From Cytophagaceae bacterium (GTDB taxonomy: Bacteria > Bacteroidota > Bacteroidia > Cytophagales > Spirosomataceae), in the NCBI GenBank assembly GCA_016722655.1, contig JADKIR010000004.1, forward strand, positions 2,356,001 to 2,420,000: a stretch of DNA of 64,000 nucleotides, given 5' to 3'. Made by a program: the position numbers and the translations under genes. Positions 45,113-52,703 of this stretch are shown here, one piece after another; position 1 is the stretch's first letter; each line of letters opens with the position of its first letter. The notes under the pieces are model-generated. The model was not told where the DNA came from, ran no database searches, and worked only from the letters and a program-made list of their open reading frames with translations.

Positions 45113-45473
45113 ATATGCGGTAATAAGGCTCGTACCCAGAGTGGAGCGGGGCGAATATCTCAATATTGGTCTGGTTTTGTATTGCAAAAATCTAAAAAAA
45201 GTTTTTATAAAAACCCATTTAGACAGCCAAAAAATCAACTGCCTGTTTCCCGCAATTGATTTTGAAGAGCTTGGAAACCATATTTTTGCATTTGAAAAAA
45301 TTTGTAATGCTACCCCTGATTCTGGTGTGATAGGTCAGCAAGATGCCCCGTCGAGATTCAGATGGTTAACCGCCAAACGAAGTACTATTATTCAGACATC
45401 AGAAGTACATCCCGGTTTCTCTTCAAATATTGAGAACACTTTTGACAAAATATTTAAGGAAATGGTTTTGTGA
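45090..45473 (+). CDS. DUF3037 domain-containing protein
   Basis: A 127-aa protein with the DUF3037 signature: YAVIRLVPRVERGEYLNIGL near the N-terminus and RFRWLTAKRSTIIQTSEVHPG. Function unknown. DUF3037 genes commonly sit next to HipA_2 genes (family knowledge), and here the coding regions overlap by 23 bp, so the two products probably act together. ATG start, followed by a terminator 1 bp after the stop. Confidence 0.85.
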   Translation: MQEKNWFEYAVIRLVPRVERGEYLNIGLVLYCKNLKKVFIKTHLDSQKINCLFPAIDFEELGNHIFAFEKICNATPDSGVIGQQDAPSRFRWLTAKRSTIIQTSEVHPGFSSNIENTFDKIFKEMVL

Positions 45474-45474
45474 A

Positions 45475-45502
45475 AAAAACGGGCAAAATTTTACCCGTTT
45501 TT
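45475..45502. terminator. Bidirectional terminator between DUF3037 and peroxiredoxin genes
   Basis: AAAAACGGG pairs with CCCGTTTTT around a 10-nt loop. A- and T-runs on both sides allow termination on either strand, as expected between convergent genes. Confidence 0.88.
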
Positions 45503-45528
45503 GATTCCAACCAACCTGAAAATATCAA

Positions 45529-46242
45529 TTATTTTAAAATACTATTCATTACGTCTTCTTTGCTGATAGGTTTGGTACAGAAGAACCAGTCGTAACATTC
45601 AATTCCTTCTTCCTCACCATCCATACGTTTTTTAGCTACTCCGCACGAACCTGCTGTTGGTACAATAACCCTGTCACCTGGCTGCCAATCGGCTGGCGTT
45701 GCAATGCTGAAATTGTCAGCTGTCTGCAAGCCAATCAATACTCTGTAAAGTTCCTGAAAGTTACGTCCGAGGCTCAACGGGTAGTAAATAATAGTTCTGA
45801 TAATCCCTTTAGGATCAACAAAAAATACAGCTCTGACGGCCTTGGTACTGCTTTCTCCGTCCTGTATCATTCCGTATTTTTTTGAAATCTCCATCGTGAT
45901 GTCTTCAATCAACGGGAACTTAACCTCTACATTCTTCATTCCGTTGTACTCTATTTTGTCTTTGATAGTTCTTAACCATGCAATGTGGCTGTAAAGTCCA
46001 TCCACTGAAAGGCCTAGTAATTCACAATTAGCGTCATTAAATTGCTGTTCCATACTCGCAAAAGTCATAAATTCTGAAGTACAGACTGGTGTAAAATCAG
46101 CAGGATGACTGAAAAATATCGTCCATTTTCCTTCGTAATCCTGTGGGAAATTAATATCACCTTGTGTAGTTATCGCTTTGAAAGCAGGTGCTTTATCGCC
46201 GATTCTTGGCATTGAGAATGTTTTTTCTGTTACATTTTCCAT
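45529..46242 (-). CDS. Peroxiredoxin (AhpC/TSA, Prx6-like)
   Basis: A 237-aa peroxidase for H2O2 and organic peroxides. Peroxidatic Cys54 in HPADFTPVCTSEF. Length and the extended C-terminal domain (VIVPTAGSCGVAKKR, then GIECYDWFFC) fit the Prx6/archaeal-type group; the C-terminal cysteines could serve as resolving residues. It is divergent from the oxyR gene, and a minus-strand TAATTTTG box (46285-46292) lies 43 bp before its ATG. Very likely under OxyR control. Confidence 0.93.
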   Translation of the reverse strand: MENVTEKTFSMPRIGDKAPAFKAITTQGDINFPQDYEGKWTIFFSHPADFTPVCTSEFMTFASMEQQFNDANCELLGLSVDGLYSHIAWLRTIKDKIEYNGMKNVEVKFPLIEDITMEISKKYGMIQDGESSTKAVRAVFFVDPKGIIRTIIYYPLSLGRNFQELYRVLIGLQTADNFSIATPADWQPGDRVIVPTAGSCGVAKKRMDGEEEGIECYDWFFCTKPISKEDVMNSILK

Positions 46243-46284
46243 TTTTACTTATGTTTAAATTATCTTTTGTTCTAAAAATTTCTT

Positions 46285-46292
46285 CAAAATTA
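46285..46292 (-). promoter_or_regulatory. -7 box of the peroxiredoxin gene
   Basis: CAAAATTA on the plus strand (TAATTTTG on the minus strand). No clear -33 TTG at standard spacing, consistent with an activator-dependent promoter; the OxyR-like site starts 35 bp upstream. Confidence 0.5.
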
Positions 46293-46326
46293 ATCTCTAA
46301 TTTACGATAGATAAAACTGAAAGATT

Positions 46327-46352
46327 CTATATTTGCTATAGTTTTTATCTAT
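46327..46352 (+). promoter_or_regulatory. OxyR operator-like site over the oxyR promoter
   Basis: CTAT (46327-46330), 7 nt, ATAG (46338-46341), 7 nt, CTAT (46349-46352). This matches three of the four tetrads of the E. coli OxyR consensus, and the right half fits ATAGnTnnnAnCTAT exactly. It overlaps the oxyR -7 box TATATTTG (46328-46335) and ends 4 bp before the oxyR ATG, so binding should repress oxyR and could activate the divergent peroxiredoxin gene (inference). Confidence 0.75.
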
Positions 46353-46356
46353 AGTT

Positions 46357-47295
46357 ATGAATTTTCAACAATTAGAATACATAATCGCCGTCAATCAGTT
46401 AAAAAATTTCAGCCGTGCAGCAGAATTTTGCAACGTAACTCAGGCCACATTAAGTGCGATGGTCAAAAAATTGGAGGAAGAATTGGGTATTTCGATTTTT
46501 GATAGAAAGTCCAATCCAATTATGACTACTGAATGTGGATCAGATATTATAGTGGAAGCTAAAAAAGTGCTTTTTCATGCCCAACAACTTAAAACTGTTT
46601 CGAAATCTGCTTTCAATAAAATTGAGGGAAAATTGAGGGTAGGAGTAATTCCTACTGTGGCGAGTTCATTATTGCCCATTGTGATTAAGCCTGTACTGGA
46701 AAAATTCCCCGAACTTCAACTAGAGATTTCGGAGCTTACCACTTCCAATATTGTAAGACTCTTAAAAAATGGTGACATAGATGCCGGAATACTTTCCACC
46801 CCTATTTCCAACACCGACTTGGAGGAAGAAATATTGTATTATGAAATGCTGATGGTTTACGGGAATCTTGACACTTCCAAAAAATATCTGATTCCCGAGG
46901 AAATCAACCGAAATAATCTTTGGTTACTCGAAGAAGGGCATTGTCTGCGAGACCAGGTTTTGCAGTTTTGTTCCTTGAAGAGTAGTGATCACACTCCTGG
47001 GCAATTAAAATTTGAAGCCAATACTTTTGATACTTTGCTAAATATGGTCGATAGTTATGGTGGGCTCACCTTATTGCCGGAATTATATGTAAAAAAAATG
47101 AATTCAGACCAACAAAAGAAAATAAGCCCGTTTTCTTCGCCAATTCCGGTTCGGGAAGTGAGTTTGGTATATTTCCGACCTTTTGCCAAATTACGCCTAA
47201 TCAATGCTCTGGCCAATGAAATCAGGGTTTTAACTGCTGACAAATTAGAGTCTTCAAAATACAAAAAAAGTGAGTTAGTGATAACTCAGGCTTAA
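46357..47295 (+). CDS. oxyR: Hydrogen-peroxide-sensing LysR regulator OxyR
   Basis: A 312-aa LysR-type activator. N-terminal winged HTH (residues 1-60; NFSRAAEFCNVTQATLSAMVKKLE) and a periplasmic-binding-protein-like sensor domain (about 90-300). The redox pair is conserved: Cys196 and Cys205 in EEGHCLRDQVLQFC, aligned with Cys199/Cys208 of E. coli OxyR. A disulfide between them under peroxide stress turns on target genes. ATG start, only 4 bp after an OxyR-like operator; divergent from the peroxiredoxin gene it probably controls. Confidence 0.94.
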   Translation: MNFQQLEYIIAVNQLKNFSRAAEFCNVTQATLSAMVKKLEEELGISIFDRKSNPIMTTECGSDIIVEAKKVLFHAQQLKTVSKSAFNKIEGKLRVGVIPTVASSLLPIVIKPVLEKFPELQLEISELTTSNIVRLLKNGDIDAGILSTPISNTDLEEEILYYEMLMVYGNLDTSKKYLIPEEINRNNLWLLEEGHCLRDQVLQFCSLKSSDHTPGQLKFEANTFDTLLNMVDSYGGLTLLPELYVKKMNSDQQKKISPFSSPIPVREVSLVYFRPFAKLRLINALANEIRVLTADKLESSKYKKSELVITQA

Positions 47296-47343
47296 AGCAT
47301 CTTAAAGGCTACAAAATGGTCTGTCAGATTTTTTTTAGAACTC

Positions 47344-47375
47344 TTTGATTTATAGCTTAATGTTTATTATATTTG
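47344..47375 (+). promoter_or_regulatory. Promoter of rplS
   Basis: TTTG at 47344-47347 and TATATTTG at 47368-47375, 20 nt apart. It leaves an ~80-nt leader before the rplS ATG; TTCAG (47389) and CTGAA (47405) could pair in it, so a ribosomal-protein leader structure is possible but not shown. Confidence 0.75.
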
Positions 47376-47461
47376 CACCTCATTTTCAGTAAATGCCTCT
47401 TTTGCCTGAAAGAAGCCTCTTTGCACCTGTAAATTTTTGTTAATTTTTTTATTAAAATAAA

Positions 47462-47815
47462 ATGGATTTAATTAAATTTGTAGAGTCAGAATTTTTGGCC
47501 ACAAAAGCCGGAGTTCCTGATTTTAAGGCTGGTGACACAGTAAACGTTTACGTAAAGATTATTGAAGGTAACAAAGAGCGTATTCAGCTTTACCAAGGTG
47601 TAGTTATACAACGTAAAAACTATGGCACCACTGGAGAATCTTTCACCGTAAGGAAAATTTCTAACGGTGTAGGTGTTGAGAGAATTTTCCCTGTTTTGTC
47701 TCCTTCAATTGACAAAATCGAAGTGATCAGAAGAGGTAAAGTACGCAGAGCTAAATTGTATTACCTGAGAGGTAAGCACGGTAAAGCCGCAAGAATCAAA
47801 GAATTAAAAAAATAA
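47462..47815 (+). CDS. rplS: 50S ribosomal protein L19
   Basis: A 117-aa ribosomal protein bL19 at the 30S-50S interface. Seen: FKAGDTVNVYVKI, RIQLYQGVVIQRKN, SFTVRKISNGVGVERIFP and KIEVIRRGKVRRAKLYYLR, all standard. ATG start. Not in the usual rpsP-trmD-rplS cluster; it is alone, with its own promoter and terminator. Confidence 0.97.
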   Translation: MDLIKFVESEFLATKAGVPDFKAGDTVNVYVKIIEGNKERIQLYQGVVIQRKNYGTTGESFTVRKISNGVGVERIFPVLSPSIDKIEVIRRGKVRRAKLYYLRGKHGKAARIKELKK

Positions 47816-47877
47816 TTTTGTCTTCACTGACAAATTAAGATTTTAAGTAATAGCTTTTTCATAATTTGTACAAAAAC

Positions 47878-47905
47878 GTCATCTCTCTGAGGTGACTTTT
47901 TTTTT
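47878..47905 (+). terminator. Terminator of rplS
   Basis: GTCATCTC pairs with GAGGTGAC (one wobble), TCT loop, followed by nine T. Confidence 0.9.
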
Positions 47906-47923
47906 ATAAATAAAATTTCTGAA

Positions 47924-48694
47924 ATGACCGAATTTTTTAAATATCATGGAACCGGAAATGACTTTATAATGATTGACAATCGCCAATCAAAAGTCAGCCT
48001 TTCTACACAGGAAATTGAACAAGCCTGTCATCGAAGGTTTGGTGTAGGTGCCGATGGTCTCATAATGATAGAAAATGCTGTAGGATATGATTTCAGAATG
48101 AAATATTATAATTCCGATGGCCGGGAAGGCTCTATGTGTGGCAACGGCGGCCGATGTGCCGTACAGTTTGCATCAGATTTGGGAATTTTTGAAGAAAAAA
48201 CAACTTTTATTGCAGTCGATGGCCCTCATGATTCAGCAATTCATGATGGGTTGGTATCGCTCAAAATGATTGATGTTTCAATTATTACAGATGAGGAGGA
48301 AGGTTATTTTCTTAATACAGGTTCACCCCATTTGATTGTTTTTGTAGAAAATATCGAAAAAATTGATGTTAAAACTGTGGGTTCGGCGATAAGATATTCT
48401 GAAAAATGGATAGCCAGAGGAGGAGTAAATGTGAATTTTACGGAAATTTCAAATCCTGACCAAATTAAAGTCAGAACTTACGAGCGGGGAGTTGAAGATG
48501 AAACATATTCTTGTGGTACCGGAGTGACTGCCGCAGCAATTGTTTCTCATTTTGTCAAAAGTACTTCCGAAATCGTAAATATTAACACTTTGGGAGGCCA
48601 GCTGAAAGTTAGTTTTAATAAATCAAATTTGTCAGATTTTTCTAATATTCATCTGATTGGGCCGGCAAAATTTGTTTTTAAAGGTTATTTATAA
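47924..48694 (+). CDS. dapF: Diaminopimelate epimerase
   Basis: A 256-aa PLP-independent epimerase that converts LL- to meso-diaminopimelate for lysine and peptidoglycan synthesis. The two catalytic cysteines are Cys72 (GSMCGNGGRC) and Cys197 (YSCGTGVTAAAI); YHGTGNDFIMIDNR is the standard N-terminus. ATG start, 18 bp after the rplS terminator T-run. Somewhat shorter than the E. coli enzyme but with all core motifs. Confidence 0.95.
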   Translation: MTEFFKYHGTGNDFIMIDNRQSKVSLSTQEIEQACHRRFGVGADGLIMIENAVGYDFRMKYYNSDGREGSMCGNGGRCAVQFASDLGIFEEKTTFIAVDGPHDSAIHDGLVSLKMIDVSIITDEEEGYFLNTGSPHLIVFVENIEKIDVKTVGSAIRYSEKWIARGGVNVNFTEISNPDQIKVRTYERGVEDETYSCGTGVTAAAIVSHFVKSTSEIVNINTLGGQLKVSFNKSNLSDFSNIHLIGPAKFVFKGYL

Positions 48695-48711
48695 TCATTT
48701 TTTGTTTTTTT

Positions 48712-48743
48712 TTTGTATAAAGACATTTTTTGTACTAAAATTG
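48712..48743 (+). promoter_or_regulatory. Possible promoter of rho
   Basis: TTTG at 48712-48715, 20 nt, then TAAAATTG at 48736-48743 (one mismatch to TAnnTTTG). It would give a leader of about 125 nt. Confidence 0.4.
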
Positions 48744-48874
48744 CATACAAATTATAGAATTACCTCAGGAAACTCTCCGATTAGTAATTTCAAAAACGCA
48801 AATCATCTGTTTTAGATTTTTTCAATCATTTGTTTTACAAACCCTCTGTTTTGTTTTCTTAAACAACATATTAT

Positions 48875-50731
48875 ATGTATCAACAAGACGACCTGAAGAC
48901 CAAACTTCTGTCTGAACTTAAAAGTATTTGTGCTGATCTGAATATAGATTATGACAGGAGTGCTTCAAAAAAAGAAATCATACAAACGATTATTGACAAA
49001 CAGCCCAAAAATCAGGAGAATACTGTAAAAAGTGAGCCCAAAGCCGCTGCAGTGAAGTCAACTGAAGTCAAAGCAACTAAATCAAGGATTTCAAAAACTG
49101 CTGCTCCTGAGCCAGAAAAAACTCCAGAGGTAGTTGTTCAGGTTTCTGAACCGGTGGTAGAAACTCCAGCTCCAGTAATCACTCAGGAACCAGCTGCTGA
49201 AGCTCCTCAAACTGTTAAACCGGAGGAAGAGTCAGCTTCACAGGAATCAAGTCCCAGACAAAGAAAACGGATTACCCGCATTGTTTCAGAGGATACCATG
49301 ACTCCTGGTTTGTTTACCACTCATGCAACCACTATTGAGCCTAAAAAGAAAGCCGAAAAATATCCAAATGCTTTAGTAAATGAAGATGATGAGATATTTC
49401 AGGAAAATAATGAGGAAGAAGAAACCCCTCAGGTTTCTATTTCTGATGAAATTGACCTTTCTGATATAGAAGTAGATATTCCGGATATCACTGATGAAGA
49501 CCTGGGTTTATTGCCTGATGATGAAATCAGCAAAGAACAAAGACAGGAGGCCAAAAGAAAAGAAGACTATGCACGCTCAATCAGGAAGCAATTCAATACT
49601 TTGGTAAAAGAATTTGACGGATTGATTGAAAATACCGGTGTTCTTGAAATCATGAGTGAGGGAAGCTACGGTTTTCTTCGTTCGGCAGATTACAACTACC
49701 TGGCCAGTCCCGATGATATATATGTTTCCCCATCTCAAATCAAACTTTTTGGCCTTAAAACCGGAGATACCATTAAGGGTTCGGTAAGACCGCCAAAAGA
49801 CGGCGAGAAGTATTTCGCTTTATTAAAAGTAATCTCAGTTAATGGGAAAACTACTGAAGAAATCAGAGACAGGATTCCATTTGAATACCTCACTCCACTA
49901 TTTCCACAGGATAAAATCAGTTTAAGTACCCGACCTGACATTATGTCAACCCGGGTGTTGGATTTGTTTTCGCCCATTGGAAAAGGACAGCGGGGAATGA
50001 TTGTGGCTCAGCCTAAAACAGGTAAAACTGTATTACTGAAAGAGATAGCAAATGCTATTACGATTAATCACCCCGAGATATATTTGATTATACTTCTGAT
50101 TGACGAAAGACCCGAGGAGGTTACAGATATGCAACGAAGTGTAAGGGCAGAGGTTATTTCATCAACTTTTGACGAAACTGCCGATAAGCACGTAAAAGTA
50201 TCAGGAATGGTACTTGAAAAGGCCAAAAGATTGGTTGAATCAGGCCATGATGTAGTGATTTTGCTTGACTCAATTACACGTTTGGCTCGTGCCTACAATA
50301 CGGTGATGCCATCTTCAGGTAAAATTCTCTCAGGTGGTGTGGATGCCAATGCATTGCATAAACCTAAAAGATTCTTTGGTGCAGCCCGTAAGATAGAAAA
50401 TGGTGGTTCACTTACGATTGTAGCTACTGCTTTGATAGATACCGGTTCAAAAATGGATGAGGTTATCTTTGAAGAATTTAAAGGTACCGGTAACATGGAA
50501 TTGCAGCTGGATCGTCGTTTGGCCAACAAGCGGGTGTTCCCATCAATAGATATTCTTGCCTCAGGTACACGTCGTGAAGACCTATTAATGGACAAAGACG
50601 AGTTGCAAAGGGTATGGTTGCTCAGAAAGTATATGGCGGATATGAATCCTATGGAAACTATGGAGTTTTTACTTGCCAAAATGAAAGGAACACGGAACAA
50701 TCAGGAATTCTTGATGACCATGAACCGGTAA
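48875..50731 (+). CDS. rho: Transcription termination factor Rho
   Basis: A 618-aa RNA helicase that ends transcription. N-terminal Rho_N/SAP-like helices (about 1-45), then a long low-complexity Pro/Glu/Ala/acidic insert (about 48-230), cold-shock-type RNA-binding domain (about 250-315; GVLEIMSEGSYGFLRS) and the RecA-like ATPase: Walker A AQPKTGKTVLL (about 378), Walker B VVILLDSITRLARAYN (about 460), Q/R-loop segments GVDANALHKPKRFFGAARKIE. The insert makes it far longer than E. coli Rho (419 aa), as is usual in Bacteroidota. ATG start; terminator follows. Confidence 0.97.
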   Translation: MYQQDDLKTKLLSELKSICADLNIDYDRSASKKEIIQTIIDKQPKNQENTVKSEPKAAAVKSTEVKATKSRISKTAAPEPEKTPEVVVQVSEPVVETPAPVITQEPAAEAPQTVKPEEESASQESSPRQRKRITRIVSEDTMTPGLFTTHATTIEPKKKAEKYPNALVNEDDEIFQENNEEEETPQVSISDEIDLSDIEVDIPDITDEDLGLLPDDEISKEQRQEAKRKEDYARSIRKQFNTLVKEFDGLIENTGVLEIMSEGSYGFLRSADYNYLASPDDIYVSPSQIKLFGLKTGDTIKGSVRPPKDGEKYFALLKVISVNGKTTEEIRDRIPFEYLTPLFPQDKISLSTRPDIMSTRVLDLFSPIGKGQRGMIVAQPKTGKTVLLKEIANAITINHPEIYLIILLIDERPEEVTDMQRSVRAEVISSTFDETADKHVKVSGMVLEKAKRLVESGHDVVILLDSITRLARAYNTVMPSSGKILSGGVDANALHKPKRFFGAARKIENGGSLTIVATALIDTGSKMDEVIFEEFKGTGNMELQLDRRLANKRVFPSIDILASGTRREDLLMDKDELQRVWLLRKYMADMNPMETMEFLLAKMKGTRNNQEFLMTMNR

Positions 50732-50757
50732 ACTTAGGTTGATATATAAATAATTGA

Positions 50758-50786
50758 GGAGAATCTGAAGGGGTTCTCCTTTTTTA
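50758..50786 (+). terminator. Terminator of rho
   Basis: GGAGAA pairs with TTCTCC around a 10-nt loop, followed by a run of T. Confidence 0.85.
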
Positions 50787-50907
50787 TTGATTCCAATTTT
50801 TTTTTGTTACTTTTTTGAAAAAAAAATGTCTAATTAATTGGGATTGTGAATTTTGTATTAAATTGTAGTCCAAAAATCTTTTTCAATTTTTAACCCCTTT
50901 CTATATC

Positions 50908-51444
50908 ATGAACAGATTCTTGATACCACTATTAATCTTTCTGGGGTCATTGCTTTACAGTTGGTTTTGGAATTGTTACCGCCAACCACATTGTGGTACT
51001 GGTGATTCGATTCCTGCTGAGCAGGTTATTTCTGCAGCTCCTGCAGCAGATAGTTTGCAAGCCGATACTGCACAAGTTGCTATGACTCCTGAAGAAAGTG
51101 TTCTATTTGAACCTTTAGATGTTTATTTTGATTCAGGTAAATCTTCTATTAACAGAAGTGCTGAAATTGAAGCCTGGTTAGCTACTGCCAAAGCATATCT
51201 GGCAAAAAATCCGGCTGAAAAACTGAGCGTAACCGGCCATACCGATAGTGATGGCGACGATGCCTCCAATCTGGCTTTGTCAGAAAAGAGAGCCAATTTG
51301 GTTAAAACAATTCTGTCAAAAGAAGGATTCTCTGCCGATGCACTTATTGTGGATGGTAAAGGGGAGACAGAGCCAATTGTTGCCAATGATACTCCAGAAA
51401 ATAAAGCTAAAAATAGACGCGTTTCAATCAGATTATTAAAATAA
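50908..51444 (+). CDS. OmpA-family envelope protein
   Basis: A 178-aa protein with an N-terminal hydrophobic segment (LIPLLIFLGSLLYSWFW) that may be an uncleaved anchor, a short Ala/Pro-rich linker, and an OmpA C-terminal peptidoglycan-binding domain (about 70-178): VYFDSGKSSI, SVTGHTDSDGDDASNLALSEKRA and KNRRVSIRL. It should tether an envelope component to the cell wall. ATG start. The next gene, also a small membrane protein, begins 22 bp downstream, so they are probably co-transcribed. Confidence 0.88.
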   Translation: MNRFLIPLLIFLGSLLYSWFWNCYRQPHCGTGDSIPAEQVISAAPAADSLQADTAQVAMTPEESVLFEPLDVYFDSGKSSINRSAEIEAWLATAKAYLAKNPAEKLSVTGHTDSDGDDASNLALSEKRANLVKTILSKEGFSADALIVDGKGETEPIVANDTPENKAKNRRVSIRLLK

Positions 51445-51466
51445 AACACTTAAAAAGATATTAAAA

Positions 51467-52018
51467 ATGGAAAATATACTCTGTTTATTAAAAAACTTCC
51501 CTTGGGATCTGTTCTTGTTCTTACTTGGCCTTGGGCTATTATTGTGGTGGTTACTTTCCAGCCTTATTGGCGGAAGATTGAAGTCTCATGCTGCTGAATT
51601 GCAGGATAGGATTAATTTTCTTGAAGGAGAATTGGAGGCTTGTCGTAAAGCAAAAGTTTCAGTAGAAGCTCCAAAGGTATCTGCAGATGCCGGTATTTCA
51701 GGTGCTGCGGGCGTGGCTGCCGGCGTGGCTGCTGCCTCAATTGCTCCCAAAGCAAAAAGTACAAAAAAAGACGATTTGAAAGTAGTGGAAGGTATCGGAC
51801 CAAAAATTGAAGAGTTATGTCACAATGCGGGTATTTATACTTTTGCAGAATTGGCTGAAACTCCCGTTGAAAAAATAAAAGAAATTCTCGATGCTGCTGG
51901 TCCAAGATTCCAGATGCATGACCCTGCTACATGGCCTCAGCAGTCGGCTATGGCCCGTGACGGCAAATGGGATGAACTGAAAAAATGGCAGGAAGAACTA
52001 AACAAAGGTAAAGCCTGA
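51467..52018 (+). CDS. Membrane protein with a C-terminal helix-hairpin-helix domain
   Basis: A 183-aa protein: one N-terminal membrane helix (LFLFLLGLGLLLWWLLSSL), a short coiled coil (LQDRINFLEGELEACRK), an Ala/Val/Gly-rich linker, and a C-terminal HhH-type domain (about 105-180; DDLKVVEGIGPKIEELCHNA, then GPRFQMHDPATWPQQ and GKWDELKKWQ). The same C-terminal domain is found fused to several unrelated proteins in Bacteroidota; its ligand is unknown. Pairing with an OmpA protein in one operon suggests an envelope role despite the nucleic-acid-type HhH. ATG start; strong terminator follows. Confidence 0.82.
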   Translation: MENILCLLKNFPWDLFLFLLGLGLLLWWLLSSLIGGRLKSHAAELQDRINFLEGELEACRKAKVSVEAPKVSADAGISGAAGVAAGVAAASIAPKAKSTKKDDLKVVEGIGPKIEELCHNAGIYTFAELAETPVEKIKEILDAAGPRFQMHDPATWPQQSAMARDGKWDELKKWQEELNKGKA

Positions 52019-52039
52019 AATTTTAGAAAATAAATTTGG

Positions 52040-52065
52040 AAAACGAGGGGAAACCCTCGTTTTTT
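52040..52065 (+). terminator. Terminator of the OmpA-HhH operon
   Basis: AAAACGAGGG and CCCTCGTTTT form a perfect 10-bp stem with a GAAA loop, followed by more T. Confidence 0.93.
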
Positions 52066-52127
52066 GTTTTTATTGAAATGTCTTCAATAATCTTCCAGAG
52101 GATTAAGAGCTTTTTTGAATATAGAAA

Positions 52128-52646
52128 ATGGAAATTAGAATTAAAGAAAAATTAAGTAGGATTACAACCTTCGTTTTTGACGTGGATGGCGTTTTTACCG
52201 ATGGGACTATTCTCGTTGGTGAAAATGATATACAACGCATTTTTAGTGTAAGAGATGGTTATGCTGTTCAAATGGCTGCCAACCAGGGATATAAAATGGC
52301 TGTTATTTCAGGAGGAAAACAGGAAAGTATAAAAAAAAGACTTCAGGGCTTGGGAATCAACGACGTTTTTCTGGCTGTTGGAACCGACCAGAAACCCATA
52401 ATTTTTGAAAAATACTTGTCTGATAACAAATTAAAAGAAGATGAGGTGTTGTATATTGGTGATGATATTCCAGATCTGCTTTTGATGCAAAAATTTAAAA
52501 TATTTTCTTGTTGTCCACAGGACTCTTCACAAGAAGTTCTTGACTTTGCCGATTTTATTTGTGAAAAATCAGGAGGAAAAGGAGCAGTAAGAGAAGTGAT
52601 TGAAATGGTAATGAAATATCAAAAGACCTGGATGAAAGGTTTTTAG
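52128..52646 (+). CDS. kdsC: KDO-8-phosphate phosphatase (KdsC-type HAD hydrolase)
   Basis: A 172-aa HAD phosphatase without a cap domain. It removes phosphate from KDO-8-phosphate in lipopolysaccharide core synthesis. HAD motifs: FDVDGVFTDG (nucleophile Asp), AVISGG, TDQKP (Lys) and YIGDDIPD; the C-terminal GGKGAVREVIE is typical of KdsC tetramers. ATG start. It stands alone between two hairpins. Confidence 0.92.
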   Translation: MEIRIKEKLSRITTFVFDVDGVFTDGTILVGENDIQRIFSVRDGYAVQMAANQGYKMAVISGGKQESIKKRLQGLGINDVFLAVGTDQKPIIFEKYLSDNKLKEDEVLYIGDDIPDLLLMQKFKIFSCCPQDSSQEVLDFADFICEKSGGKGAVREVIEMVMKYQKTWMKGF

Positions 52647-52653
52647 AATAAAT

Positions 52654-52688
52654 CAAACCGTAAATTTTCAAGAGAAAATTACGGTTTG
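52654..52688. terminator. Long hairpin between kdsC and the LytTR gene
   Basis: CAAACCGTAAATTTTC pairs with GAAAATTACGGTTTG (15 bp, one bulged A) around a 4-nt loop. It lies between convergent genes and likely ends both transcripts, although the T tract is poor. Confidence 0.6.
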
Positions 52689-52703
52689 GACCATTGGAGT
52701 CAA

